DNA from: Anisus vortex
Lineage: Eukaryota; Mollusca; Gastropoda; Planorbidae
Length of the DNA: 64,000 nt
Assembly: GCA_949126835.1 (NCBI GenBank)
Contig: OX421492.1
Span: 43,550,998-43,614,997, forward strand
Reading direction: 5' to 3'
The notes under the pieces are model-generated. The model ran no database searches. It was not told the origin of the DNA and was given only the letters and a program-made list of their open reading frames with translations. Below are positions 12,606-25,624 of this stretch, in pieces; the first letter of the stretch is position 1; each line of letters opens with the position of its first letter. The position numbers and the translations under genes are program-made.

Positions 12606-13224
12606 TAAAAAGTTCATAATTATGGAAAGTACATGTGTTGCCTGACATAGTTCTTCAAACATTACAAGATAAAGGGCGAGGTCATTTGAAGTGAACACTT
12701 ACTTCATTGTCTTGTGCAATTTGTTCTAACGTTTGGGAAAATATAGCAACTTTTTTAAAGCACTTTTAAAGTCTAATATTTCTTGGTGTCTTGAATTCAT
12801 AAACTCTAATATAGATTCTATAACTTAATGATCTTTTTAAGGATTCACTGTTACGGTAAACCTCTCCCCTAGAGTTTCCAAATTGCCTTCATCATAGCAG
12901 CGTACAGTTTTGAACACAGGAATCTTTGTCTGCTGTCAGCTGGAATATTACGTCAACATCTCAGTGTGTTTAGATGTCCGCCATGATGAGCCAAAGGTCA
13001 AATGCCAGAAAGCACAACCCTGGACCACCCACCACGTACATATGTCGCCATCTGGTGGTAACGTTTACAATTTATGTCTACACACGCTAAAATATATGTT
13101 ATATATATAATGAATAGATTATATATGCTTGTATAAAACATTAGAATAAGGATTTTCGTTGTTCATATAATTTAGGTAAATATTTTATTATTCGATATAA
13201 AATGTGTGTGATTAGACTGCCATA
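12606..13224. other. Unique sequence, nothing recognised
   Basis: A GC-richer stretch at 12850-13060 has a 66-codon open frame without known motifs. Confidence 0.45.
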
Positions 13225-13540
13225 CTAGAAGCCTATGGAGTTCATATTTAGAGCTATAGTGTCTGCCATACCATGTAGTTCATATCTAAGACTATATTGT
13301 CTGCTATACAATGTAGTTCATATTTAGAACTATCTTCTCTGCCGTACTGTGTAGTTAATATCTAGAACTATATTGTCTGCTGTACTGTGTAGTTCATATC
13401 TAGGACGAGGACTATAAATACATGGTCTGCCACCATTGGTGTGGTCTGCGTCATTGGTGTGGTCTTCCACCATTGATGTGGTCTGCGTCATTGGTGTGGT
13501 CTACCCCCATTGATGTGGTCTGCCACCATTGCTGTAGCCA
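13225..13540 (+). repeat. Two degenerate tandem repeats
   Basis: 13225-13410: units of about 50-60 bp with TAGTTCATATCTAGRACTAT and TGTCTGC. 13420-13540: units of about 20 bp with GGTGTGGTCTGCCACCATT. Confidence 0.75.
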
Positions 13541-13837
13541 AATGATGTCTTCAGGCCAGAAGATTTGTAGCCTTTAACAATAAACCGCTGACCTAATTAG
13601 GAAAACAAGTCGGCCAGATGTCGAGACCAATCGACCAGAAATGGCATCAAACGCCTGGCATAAAAAGCCAATTTTTCTACAACTTTTGTGTCGCCTGTAA
13701 ACTAATTGAGAAAATCTAATAATTGAGCAAGAGCTGTGTTGATTGGAAGTTTCATGGTATCGAAGTTGCTTTTTGAACTTTGTTGGTAAAATATGTTATA
13801 AGTTGTAAATATTGTAAAAGGTATAATTTATAGAATG

Positions 13838-13975
13838 TTAGCTATAGTGTCTATGTCTTTACAATCTTTCATTAGAATGTTAGCTATATGACTTTACAAT
13901 CTTCCATTAGAATGTTAGCTATATGTCTTTACAATCTTCCATTAGAATGTTAGCTATATGTCTTTACAAGCTTCC
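13838..13975 (+). repeat. 35-bp tandem repeat, about 4 copies
   Basis: TAGAATGTTAGCTATATGTC and TTTACAATCTTCCAT recur. Confidence 0.85.
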
Positions 13976-14187
13976 GTTATTTTTAATGTGTAATTCTGAT
14001 CAAATGATATAGAAAGTTTGTGGTTTGAATATTCATTCCTGATATTTATTTGATAACTATATCATTACAATTTAAAGTGTATTTAATTTGCAGTATTAGT
14101 TTCAAAGAGAGAAAAAAAGGCTAAAGAAAGTATTTGATAAATGAAACAGAGTTTATTATAATTGTAAATAAAGACAGTATTTGATAA

Positions 14188-14274
14188 ATGTAAAGTACCC
14201 TTTTAGAACATGATAGTTCCTAGCAATTGAAGCAGCGATCATAAGTTTATGTGGCCACGGCATACAAGGGGATT
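14188..14274 (-). mobile_element. 3' fragment of the same SINE family
   Basis: The minus strand reads GTATGCCGTGGCCAC, then CTTATGATC and GGGTACTTTACA, matching the last part of the 25.9-kb SINE. The 5' part is absent. Confidence 0.6.
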
Positions 14275-14339
14275 GTGTGTCACTAAAAATGCATTTCATC
14301 ACAAAACTAGCATTAGCCATTTATGTGTTTCTCTAGGAA

Positions 14340-14735
14340 AAGGAAGATAATTTTTAGGAAGTGGAAGATAATTTTTAGGAAGTGGAAGATAAGTTTGTTG
14401 GAAGAGTAAGATAGTTTGTTGGAAGAGTAAGATAGATAGTTTGTTGGAAGAGTAAGATAGTTTGTTGGAAGAGTAAGATAGTTTGTTGGAAGAGTAAGAT
14501 AGTTTGTTGGAAGAGTAAGATAGTTTGTTGGAAGAGTAAGATAGTTTGTTGGAAGAGTAAGATAGTTTGTTGGAAGAGTAAGATAGTTTGTTGGAAGAGT
14601 AAGATAGTTTGTTGGAAGAGTAAGATAGTTTGTTGGAAGAGTAAGATAGTTTGTTGGAAGAGTAAGATAGTTTGTTGGAAGAGTAAGATAGTTTGTTAGA
14701 TGAGTAAGGTACTTGTTTTTGGACGTGAAAGATAG
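14340..14735 (+). repeat. 21-bp minisatellite, about 17 units
   Basis: Uniform AGTAAGATAGTTTGTTGGAA units, preceded by three GGAAGTGGAAGATAATTTTT-like relatives. Confidence 0.92.
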
Positions 14736-15904
14736 TTTATCTCATTGACACAATTATTCAGCTAAACATGACCACATCGTCCCACTAACCTAAACCAGGC
14801 ATGTGGCAGAGTTCTGGTTCCTAACAGCCGCGGGGTGTCGCTACTGACTCTCCGCTATGGGACTATTTCTACTCAGAATTTCACACTAACTTGTGCGCTC
14901 CTTAATCTCATTAGCATTAATCAAGGGACATAATCAATAAAGGCACTTTTTCAAAATTAGAAAGCTTTTTTTTTCTTGTTTAATACCACCATATCTGGTG
15001 GTTGGTTGATTTTTTATTGTTTTTTGTGGTCTTTTTCTTTGTTTTTTCTTGGTTTTGTTATTTTTTTTGTTATTTTTTTTTTTATTTTTTTCTTTGGCGA
15101 ACAAATACTGGCTGTTTTTTTACACTTCAAACCAACATTCACTCAGACAGGCATCGAAAAATGCAACAACATTAAACATTATTTCTAGAAAGATTCCAGA
15201 TTGTTTTATAGACACTTGTGACACTCGTAAACTAAATACTAACATGTTCCCTATATAACTGTAAAATATGAAATGTATGGATAAAGAAAAGAAATAAATT
15301 TATATTGAAGCTGTACTGATCAAATTTATTATCAGTATTGATCAGCTTAATGCGATTTTTTTAACAGTTATTTACGGAAAGTAATCATTTATAGAAATTA
15401 TTTCATACATTATTAATGTTGTTTGATCGTGTTGGGTTTATACTATTTTATTTCCCATGTACTATCTGGGTGTAAAAGTTGTATGTAGTCAATAATGAAC
15501 TAGCAAGACAAGGGCAAACTATTTCTTTAGTAATCTACTATATTATGGAACTAATTAAATTACGTTCTAGGGTCACGTGATGACGTGTTCTACAATTAAA
15601 ATTTAAAACTAAATTTTAACGAAACAAAGAAGACAGGCCCAACAAAGAAGGGGGCGGTTATCCCATCTCTAGACTTAACGACGACGCAGAGTTAATCGAA
15701 AAAGACACGGGTGGTTGTAAGGCAGCAGCATCAAACATCAAGGGTACAAAGTCTGCCCTAAGTCTGTTTTCTGGTACCGAAGGGGAGACAATTAATTCAC
15801 AGACTAAAGTAAAGAAAGTAAAATACAGACTGCACAACTTTAGTGTAACATTATGTTAAGTGCTTGAACTTGTTTTTCTAATGAAACTGATATATATATT
15901 ATGT
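14736..15904. other. Unique sequence with T-rich tract
   Basis: T-rich low-complexity DNA at 14965-15110 gives spurious Phe-rich frames. GTCACGTG at 15572. Confidence 0.45.
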
Positions 15905-16290
15905 GGTTCGATAGATAATCAGACAGATAGATAAATACATAGACAGAAAGATAGACGTCTGATAGATAGATGGATGGATAGATAGGTGCAGAGATAGATA
16001 AAACAGAGTTTAATAGATAGATGCATGAATACATAGATAGACAGAAAGACAAACAAATAGTCAGACCGATAGTAAAGTGGAAAAGATAGACCGATAGGCA
16101 TCCGGAAACAGACGGAGAGATAAACAGATGAATTGACAAAAAAGACAAAAGGACAGATTACTGGATATATAGATAAATAAATAGATAAATAAATAGATAA
16201 ATAAGCATACGGACAACAAAGCAGGCACATACAGACAGAAAGATTGATACGGATAACAAGACAGGCACACACAGACAGAAAGATTGATAC
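15905..16290 (+). repeat. Diverged GATA/GACA microsatellite
   Basis: Long interrupted AGATAGATAGA and AGACAGAAAGA tract. Antisense frames reading YLSIYLSIYL-like peptides are by-products. Confidence 0.85.
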
Positions 16291-16329
16291 AAAGACTGAC
16301 AAGGCAGACACTGTTCCTGTATTTCGTCA

Positions 16330-16555
16330 GGTCCACTGTTTTTGTGCTGTCATGTCAACTGTTCTTGTGCTGTTATGTTCACTGTTCTTGTGCTGTTATG
16401 TCAACTGTTTTTGTGCTGTTATGTCAACTGTTCTTGTGATGTTATGTCAACTGTTCTTGTGCTGTTATGTCCACTATTCTAGTGCTGCCAAGTCCACTGT
16501 TCTTGAGCTGCCATGTCAACTGTTCTTGTGCTGTCATGTCATTTGTTTTCACACT
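16330..16555 (+). repeat. 23-bp minisatellite
   Basis: About nine imperfect units of GTTCTTGTGCTGTTATGTCA plus ACT. Confidence 0.88.
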
Positions 16556-17384
16556 TTGTCGGCAAACACATTGTACTTAAAGCCATGTACATTTTACATT
16601 TTCTTTCATCATTTCAACCCTTCCTTCTTTTGTTTATCTGGCCCATGTCTAGTCCTGCAGAACTTCTTTCAACATAAAGGCAGGTGAAGTCTTGGTGTGA
16701 CCAAATAAAATCACAGAAGTTCACGTTCAAGATTTCAATCTTAACCCGAGCATAAACCGTTGATCTCTGACCCTAAAACAATGACCACTGCCCATCATAA
16801 AGCAACTGCACTTCCGCAAGCCCAGATGGACGCTAAGAGAGAAAAAGGAGGGTGTCGGGGGGTGCTGGCTTGATAGCTGTCTATAGTCATGGGGGAGGGA
16901 AGGGGGGATAGAAAGGGGAAACTACCCAAGGCAGGAAAGATAATCCAAGGCAAAGGGAAGTAATCATGGCCTCGTCCCGAAAGGTCATAAGGTGTCCAAG
17001 TGGGTCGCAACGGAAACTGCAGAGGTCGCACACCTTTGGTCTTGGCACTTAGAATTTCGTGCATCCTCTACTGACCAGTGGTCATTCCCGTGATGCCATT
17101 TTTGAAAAACCATCTGCAGACTTTTAGTTGAACTTAAAATTATTTCAAATACACAAATAATGAATAGTGTAGCTCAGTGGATTTACAATATGTGTACCAT
17201 ATCAACCATTTACAACTATAGCAACCAGTACCATTAACGTGACCTTTCAAAACCCTAGTAACCATTTATCAACGAGTCGTGTATAATGATTTCATTTAGT
17301 AATTTTTTTTAACATAGCTTTTCCTTACCTTTTCCTATTTTAATAACACTTTTTTATAAATACTTTTAATTACACAGTTTTATA
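16556..17384. other. Unique island
   Basis: A GC-richer block at 16740-17080 with TGACCACTGCCC (16782). An 89-codon antisense frame has no recognisable domain. Confidence 0.4.
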
Positions 17385-17700
17385 TATTGTACTTTTAATT
17401 ACAGTTTTACATATACTTTATATTACAGTTTTATATATACTTTTAATTACAGTTTTGCATATACTTTTAATTACAGTTTTACAAATACTTTTAATTACAG
17501 TATTACATATACTTTTAATTACAGTTTTACAAATACTTTTAATTACAGTTTTACATATACTTTTAATTACAGTTTTACATATACTTTTAATTACAGTTTT
17601 ACATATACTTTTAATGACACAGTTTTATATATTATACTTTTAATTACACAATCTTACATATACTTGTAATTACACAGTTTTACGTATAATTTTAATTAGC
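17385..17700 (+). repeat. 24-bp minisatellite
   Basis: Units CTTTTAATTACAGTTTTACA plus TATA, about 12, decaying at both ends. Confidence 0.9.
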
Positions 17701-20059
17701 AAAGAATTTCACATTAAAAATATGACCTCAGTTCTCAGTAGGCCTACAGAGCAGAGAAAAACCGACAAGGTCACGCTAACCTTGTAGCAAATCAGTCAGG
17801 GCAATCACGTGAGTATGTGTGCGCTTATGTGTAGGCCTATATATATGTATGTGAGAGTGTGAGTAATTGTGTGTGTATGTTATATAGTGGAGTAATTGTG
17901 TGTGTATGTTATATATTGATGCTATTCAAAGGTGGACACATTGTCTAACTTATAGAAAACGTTTTATTTTCATAAATATATGCATTGTCATTAAAAACAG
18001 CTCGGTACTAAGGCAAATGTTTCAATATTTATTGTACATCTTCTTTTTTCAGTGTGAAGTTACATTTGATATCACGACATATGTTAAACCAAGTCTAACG
18101 ATCCAGTTTGAAGTTATTCCATCAGAAAGAAAAAAAACACATGTGTGAAAACCTGTTTACACCCCCCACCCCTTTCCCTTCTGGCTCTCATCCTCGCCCC
18201 ATGTGGGACATTCCAGGTTTTCTGTGAGCAGATGTTGTGAGCAGACGTTAGACTCCAACAAGTGTGTGCAGTGAGATAGATGGGTCACTGTAAGCTCGGC
18301 ATTTGGTCACACCCACTCCTGAAATTGACCTCCTAACAACAAGGCTGCAGGAGTTGATTGGGCTTAATGAGCATCACCTTCAAAGGTGACCTTTTCTGTA
18401 GCAATTTCTAACATCTACCATGTGGAGTGTGGATTTATTATGTTGCTCTTAGTCATTGGATAAACTTAGTCATTGGATAAACTCAGCTTCTAGAATTTTA
18501 CATGGGGAAAAACACTATTTTATAATCAATACATTGGAATGGTGTAATGTATATGTAGCCTGTTGGCCAATAGAAAAATAGAATGGGGAGACTTTTTTAT
18601 TCTTTATCACTTAATGCCTGAACAAACCAGGAAAACCAGTAACTTAACATCATTTAAAATATGAATAAGAATGCAAGACTAGACTTGGACCACGGATGAG
18701 CGTAGGACTCAAGAATCTTCTTTATAAAAGGCGCGTCTGTAATGTATAAGATAAGATAAGATAAGATGTCATCTGTTGTTGTTGATTTAATGTTCAACTG
18801 TCACGTTAAAATGATCAGTGTCATTTGTCTGTGTAGGTGATTAGAATATGTACTGATTTCTAAAACAGTTCTTGCTGTATGTGATATTTTTCACAGATTG
18901 TTCAAGGACTATTGTATTTTTTTATATTGACTAGGTTTCGTTGCGTTTATATGTTTAACAGACTGTAAAGGCCGCTAAATTGAATCCTCCAAGTTTTAGG
19001 ATCAATTTCACGACCATAATTTGTTGTTTATAACTTTGGAATGTTTCTATTTACTGAACAAAGCCTCCCCACGCCCCTCTCCCCCACCCCAAACATTCAA
19101 AAACCAGGAAATGTATTGAGCCACCTTTAGTTGACCTTTTAAATTGTCTGCTCCAACTGTCCTGTAGTGTACTATATTGTAGTGGGGGCTATTAGTGTCC
19201 AGCCAAGCGTGAAGTGACAAGACCGCTGCACATCAGTTTTCAATGACAGGACAATTAGCGGCTAGTCTCTCACAGCCAGTTTCTCAATGACCACATGCAG
19301 TTAGGATGATGGCGTCATCAGCTAGAGGAGATTAGCACTGAGCTAGTACAATGTTTTATGTAGTCATTAACTTCTCTTGAATCTCTTTACGTTGAATACT
19401 TTCAATCAGTAGATTTAGTCAAAAAATTTCTCTATTAAAAAAACAACAACTTAATATATAAAGTTGTTATTATAACTGTATGATACAAATATAGACATAT
19501 TAAATGGATCATTGTAAAATATAGATTTGTGAAATAAGAGCGTATGACATAAAACTAGTTATAAAGTATAATTCAATGTTTAATGAACAAGTTTACAAAC
19601 ATAATATATGCATAGAAAAATGATATCGTCAAAATATAAATATGTAATTTAATTATTAAAAGAAAACATAAACAATATTGTTAATTCTAAATAATTGACT
19701 ATATATGTGTACTAGAGTTTCAAGATAAGACAATCCAGTCTTTCGTACGGGTGAATCACTCTTCTATTCATCAGTTTTCTAAACGTCTAATCCCATGTGT
19801 GACTTTTGCTGGGCTATTGAACAATCCGGTCATCAACATTCCCCGGAGTGGCGGCTTCATCCACTTGGTTACACTGGACAATCAGTGGACACTGTCCGTT
19901 TGATTGGTAACCCGAGCAGCCTATTTGAGCGGACACAATAGCGCACCACGCCGCTATGTGGTGCTGGTTAAATTAACCCTACGGCGGTGTGTCCCGTGAA
20001 AATGTACTGGCTAAATTAACCCTACAAAGGCATGCGCCGTGAAAATGTTGAAGGATCGT
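17701..20059. other. Mixed unique sequence
   Basis: Contains TG-rich DNA (17815-17915), the SINE end at 18705-18771, the duplication TAGTCATTGGATAAACT (about 18450-18482), a GC-richer stretch (19070-19330) and AT-rich DNA (19380-19730). No gene recognised. Confidence 0.4.
18705..18771 (+). mobile_element. 3' end of an ATAAG-tailed SINE
   Basis: AATCTTCTTTATAAAAGGCG, CGTCTGTAA and the tail TATAAGATAAGATAAGAT match the 3' end of the SINE at 60743-60912. The tRNA head was not found upstream, so it is 5'-truncated. Confidence 0.65.
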
Positions 20060-20600
20060 TAACTGATATTGAGATAGGAAGCACGTTGAAATAGTGGACT
20101 GTGTGAAATATTGGATGGTGTGATACACTGGATTGTGTGAAATAGTAGATAGTGGAAAATATTGCCATATGAAAAAAAGTGGATTGTGGAAGTAGTGGAT
20201 TATGGATAAGTAGAAGACTGTTGAAAGAGTTGATTATTTGAAATATTGGATTGTGTAAAATATTGCAATGTGTAAAATAGTGAAATGTGTGAAATAGTGA
20301 ATGTTGTGAAATATTGTGATGTGTGAAATAGTGGATTTTGTGAAACATTGGATGGTGTGATACACTGGATTGTGTGAAATAGTAAATTGTGTGAAATAGT
20401 AAATTGTGTGAAATAGTGGATTGTGTGAAATAGTGGATTGTGTGATGCAGTGGATTATATGAAATAGTGGATTGTGTGAAATAGTGGATTGACGAAATAA
20501 TAGAAGTGTGAAATAGTGAAATGGGTGAAATGGTGGATTGTGTGATATAGTGGATTGTGTGAAATAGTGGATTGATGAAATAGGCCTAATAGAAGTGTGA
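20060..20600 (+). repeat. 17-bp minisatellite
   Basis: Degenerate GTGTGAAATAGTGGATT units. Two larger blocks (20075-20130 and 20330-20385) share GGATGGTGTGATACACTGGA, indicating a segmental copy. Confidence 0.88.
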
Positions 20601-20654
20601 ACTTTGACACACTTGAGAAATCTGACTATAGGCCTACACATGGCAAACAAAACT

Positions 20655-20840
20655 ACGCATGTGGCCAACATTACCACACACAAACATCACTGCACACGTA
20701 GTAAACATCACCACACGTGGCAACATCACTACACGATTAACAAACATCACTACACACTACACACGTGACAAACATCATTACACACGTGACAAACATCGTT
20801 ACACACGTAACAAACATAATTACACACTTTCTTTTCACTA
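20655..20840 (+). repeat. Degenerate ACACGTGACAAACATCA repeats
   Basis: About eight imperfect 19-21-bp units around TACACACGTGACAAACATCA. Confidence 0.8.
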
Positions 20841-21361
20841 CCACTTCACGTATAAAATGTACACATGCACATAAATTGTCCAGTCAACGCTTCATTAGCC
20901 GACTCTCTTTACTTTTTTCTCTCGGCGTAACATCCACCCCCCCCCCATCACTTATTGTGACCCCCCACCCCACCATTGCGCCCCTCGCCCTTCTCTCCTT
21001 CATCCTCGAATATTTTTTTTCCAGTAAATCTTTATCAAAGAGGAGATTACTCCATAAAGCAGGAAGCAAAATTTCGTGAAGGAACCAATTCAGATCATAC
21101 AGGTCAGATCATTCAGATCATACAGGATTCATACTTGCACTTTCTCTCATTAGCTAATGTTTACTCCGCTAGGCTCGCCAGTCTCGGCACTGCGGACCCT
21201 GACTGAAAGACTGGAAGATAAAAACTGGAGAGCTGTTAGATAAAAGGGAAGGGCTGGTAAATGTAGCTACAGATACCTCGGCCATAACGTTTTTTTTTTC
21301 TTTAATTATATTTTTTTGCCAGGGAAAAGCAAAGTTAGTTCGTGACCTTATCGCGGTGCGA

Positions 21362-21374
21362 AGGTCAAAGGTCA
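21362..21374 (+). promoter_or_regulatory. Perfect DR1 nuclear-receptor half-site pair
   Basis: AGGTCAAAGGTCA, two AGGTCA half-sites spaced by one base, the classic site for RXR/HNF4-type receptors. It stands alone in a unique segment next to the hairpin array. Function is inferred only from the motif. Confidence 0.3.
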
Positions 21375-21439
21375 CCAAGTTTCTGCTGTGCAAGTGTCTG
21401 GTTTGTCTGTCTTTTGTTTCTTTTCTAAGAATAGGGGCA

Positions 21440-22845
21440 ACACTAAACTAAGTATTTCAACAAAAGTTGAAACACTGAACTAAGTATTTCAACAAAAGTT
21501 GAAACACTGAACTAAGTATTACAACAAAAGTTGAAACACTGAACTAAGTATTTCAACAAAAGTTGAAACACTGAACTAAGTATTTCAACAAAAGTTGAAA
21601 CACTGAACTAAGTATTTCAACAAAAGTTGAAACACTGAACTAAGTATTGCAACAAAAGTTGAAACACTGAACTAAGTATTTCAACAAAAGTTGAAACACT
21701 GAACTAAGTATTTCAACAAAAGTTGAAACACTGAACTAAGTATTTCAACAAAAGTTGAAACACTGAACTAAGTATTTCAACAAAAGTTGAAACACTGAAC
21801 TAAGTATTTCAACAAAAGTTGAAACACTGAACTAAGTATTTCAACAAAAGTTGAAACACTGAACTAAGTATTTCAACAAAAGTTGAAACACTGAACTAAG
21901 TATTTCAACAAAAGTTGAAACACTGAACTAAGTATTGCAACAAAAGTTGAAACACTGAACTAAGTATTGCAACAAAAGTTGAAACATTGAACTAAGTATT
22001 TCAACAAAAGTTGAAACACTGAACTAAATATTTCAACAAAAGTTGAAACACTGAACTAAGTATTCAACAAAAGTTGAAACACTGAACTAAGTATTGCAAC
22101 AAAAGTTGAAACACTGAACTAAGTATTTCAACAAAAGTTGAAACACTGAACTAAGTATTTCAACAAAAGTTGAAACACTGAACTAAGTATTGCAACAAAA
22201 GTTGAAACACTGAACTAAGTATTGCAACAAAAGTTGAAACACTGAACTAAGTATTGCAACAAAAGTTGAAACACTGAACTAAGTATTGCAACAAAAGTTG
22301 AAACACTGAACTAAGTATTTCAACAAAAGTTGAAACACTGAACTAAGTATTGCAACAAAAGTTGAAACACTGAACTAAGTATTTCAACAAAAGTTGAAAC
22401 ACTGAACTAAGTATTTCAACAAAAGTTGAAACACTGAACTAAGTATTTCAACAAAAGTTGAAACACTGAACTAAGTATTTCAACAAAAGTTGAAACACTG
22501 AACTAAGTATTTCAACAAAAGTTGAAACACTGAACTAAGTATTTCAACAAAAGTTGAAACACTGAACTAAGTATTGCAACAAAAGTTGAAACACTGAACT
22601 AAGTATTGCAACAAAAGTTGAAACACTGAACTAAGTATTGCAACAAAAGTTGAAACACTGAACTAAGTATTGCAACAAAAGTTGAAACACTGAACTAAGT
22701 ATTGCAACAAAAGTTGAAACACTGAACTAAGTATTTTAACAAAAGTTGAAACACTTAACTAAGTATTGCAACAAAAGTTGAAACACTGAACTAAGTATTT
22801 CAACAAAGTTGAAACACTAAACTAAGTATTACAACAAAAGCAACA
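21440..22845. repeat. 32-bp hairpin-forming minisatellite
   Basis: About 44 units of GAACTAAGTA then TTTCAACAAAAGTTGAAA then CACT. Each common unit carries the perfect inverted repeat TTTCAAC/GTTGAAA around AAAA. A TTGCAAC variant weakens the stem and comes in runs. Confidence 0.95.
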
Positions 22846-22889
22846 ATGTCAAGTATTTCATTAATTTGTGCAAAATTAATTAAATTTTT

Positions 22890-23240
22890 CACAAATCCAG
22901 ATGTAATGTGACTGTACACATCCAGATGTAATGTAATTGTACACATACAGATATAATGTAACTGTACACATCCAGATGTAATGTAACTGTATTAACTGTA
23001 CACATCCAGATGTAATGTAACTGTAGTAACTGTACACATCCAGCTGTAATGTAACTGTAGTAACTGTACACATCCAGATGTAATGTAACTGTAGTAACTG
23101 TACACATCCAGATGTAATGTAATTGTTCGCGTCCAGATGTAATGTAACTGTACACATCCAGATGTAATGTAATTGTACGCGTCCAGATGTAATGTAACTG
23201 TACAGATCGAGCTGTGATGTAATAGAGTATGCAATAAAGC
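22890..23240 (+). repeat. 25/35-bp minisatellite
   Basis: Units GTACACATCCAGATGTAATG plus TAACT, some extended by GTAGTAACT. A CGCGTCCAG variant occurs near the right end. Confidence 0.9.
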
Positions 23241-23274
23241 CTACAAAGAGTGAACACGATATAAGGTATGTTGT

Positions 23275-23645
23275 TATTATAATCGCTGAACTATATAAAG
23301 TATGTTATAATAATTACTGACCTAGAACTGTACTATGTAAAGTATGTTTTTATTATAACCACTTATCTAGGACTGAACTATATAACATATGTTGTTATTA
23401 TAATCACAGAATCACAGACCTAGGACTGAACTATATAACATATGTTGTTATTATAATCACAGAATCACAGACCTAGGACTGAACTATATAACATATGTTG
23501 TTATTATAATCACAGAATCACAGACCTAGGACTGAACTATATAACATATGTTGTTATTATAATCACAGAATCACAGACCTAGGACTGAACTATATAACAT
23601 ATGTTGTTATTATAATCACAGAATCACAGACCTAGGATTGAACTC
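23275..23645 (+). repeat. 53-bp minisatellite
   Basis: Four near-perfect copies with GACCTAGGACTGAACTATAT and TGTTATTATAATCACAGAAT, plus degenerate left copies. Confidence 0.9.
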
Positions 23646-24139
23646 TATGTCTATATAGTCAATCAGATTCCCCCCCCCCCCGCTCCCAACTAATCGATCT
23701 TCTCCATCAATTGTTTTTTAAAAGTATGCTGCTCATTGTGACCTAAATTTGATTTATTCTACCCCCCCCCTCCTCTATTTTGATTAAGCACTTTGCATCG
23801 CATGACCGCTTGCCGTACACTTGAAAAGACCTTCAGGATATGGTTCCGGTACCCAGCAAGGTCACCTGAAATATAAGAAGCAATTTGTCCCGTAGTGAGC
23901 TGTTGTAGAACAATCCCGATTCCTTATCAGGGTGTAAGTTGACGGCCGGTGGAGAGGAATTGGCTTTTTATTTCCTTGCAATCCCCACTGGTAAAGTATG
24001 AAGAAATGGTTAGAGCGAAATGTTCATAATAGATGAATGCAACAGGAAATAACAGAGAGGCGTGTCTCTGTGTCGTATCATTGGTTGGGATCATTTTATA
24101 CTATTGATTTTAGGCATAGCGTTTTTATACTTCAATTTG
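23646..24139. other. Unique island between minisatellites
   Basis: Two C-runs (23671 and 23762) precede GC-richer DNA at 23780-24000. No coding signal. Confidence 0.45.
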
Positions 24140-24830
24140 GTATAAGGTATTTCTAATTTAACTTCAATATGATGGGCATTTCACAGAGAGTTTACTTTGC
24201 TTCAATAAGATGTACATTTCACAGAGAGTTTACTTTACTTCAATAAGATGTACATTTCACAGTGACTTTACTTTACATCAATAAGATGTACATTTCACAG
24301 TGAGTTTACTTTACTTCAATAAGATGTACATTTCACAGTGACTTTACTTTACATCAATAAGATGTACATTTCACAGTGAGTTTACTACAATATGATGGGC
24401 ATTTCACAGTGACTTTACTTTACATCAATAAGATGTACATTTCACAGTGACTTTACTTTACACCAATAAGATGTACATTTCACAGTGAGTTTACTACAAT
24501 ATGATGGGCAATTCACAGTGACTTTACTTTACATCAATAAGATGTACATTTCACAGTGACTTTACTTTACATCAATAAGATGTACATTTCACAGTGACTT
24601 TACTTTACATCAATAAGATGTACATTTCACAGTGACTTTACTTTACATCAATAAGATGTACATTTCACAGTGAGTTTACTTTACTTCAATAAGATGTACA
24701 TTTCACAGTGAGTTTACTTTACTTCAATAAGATGTACATTTCACAGTGAGTTTACTACAATATGATGGGCATTACACAGTGAGTTTACTTTACTTCAATA
24801 TGATGGGCATTAAACAATGAGTTTACTTTG
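24140..24830 (+). repeat. 38-bp minisatellite, about 18 units
   Basis: Units contain ATAAGATGTACATTTCACAG and TGACTTTACTTTACATCA, with shortened TGAGTTTACTACAATATGAT units interspersed. Confidence 0.92.
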
Positions 24831-24839
24831 CTTCAATAT

Positions 24840-25624
24840 GGTGGCCAATTCTTTAATTCAATATGATTCAATTTTATTTCAATACGTTCAGTCTGTAGTG
24901 TAGGCCTATATATATATATGTTATACCAGTAAGTATTTTTTTTCGCATTATATGCTATGACAATCAGCAAGAGTGTACAGTGCACTATATTTAAAGAACA
25001 CAGTAAACATCGAAAGATGTCACAAGTGTTGAGATGAAAACGGTTCAAAATATTAGACATTGATAACATAATTACTGAACTCCACTTCTACATACAAATT
25101 GATATGACGACCATTTCCCTTAAAATACAGACAGCTAGACTTAACTAAAATAATGATTTGTACAGTCTAATCCAGTCCACTAGTCTGGCTACAAGTGATA
25201 AAAATGGAAAAATTTAAGTCGGAGGCTGGGAGAATAAGCGTTTCTTTTCAATTCTAAAAATAGAATAACAGTTAGATCTCATTATCGGTAGGCCTACAAA
25301 TCAAAACTAAATATTTCACCGTGAACCCGATCTAAAGGCGGACGGAAACAATTTCTACCATACTGACCACTCAGTGACCTTGAGACGATACGACAGGAAG
25401 TGCAACATGGTCTCTCTACAGATGCAGGTAAAAATATCATTGCTCAACACGTGACCCCGACCTTTCGGTCAGACTGGGTCGAGAAGGTCAAGAGATTTCA
25501 GGACAATGGTCAAGAAGATATTCCCACAGTCCAGTGGTGGACATGTGGTGTCCAGATTAGTGTAAGGAAATGCCTTTAGAACTAATGCATTGAACTGTAC
25601 AGTGGACTGAAAGATCTTAATAAT
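24840..25624. other. Unique island
   Basis: GC-richer block 25320-25570 with CACGTGAC (25448). No gene recognised. Confidence 0.45.

Noticed and set aside
15840..16336. Antisense frames rich in YLSIYLSIYL
   Set aside because: Translation of a GATA-type microsatellite in three frames.
21440..22845. CRISPR-like array of short palindromic repeats
   Set aside because: Units are contiguous with no unique spacers, and the genome is eukaryotic; it is a minisatellite.
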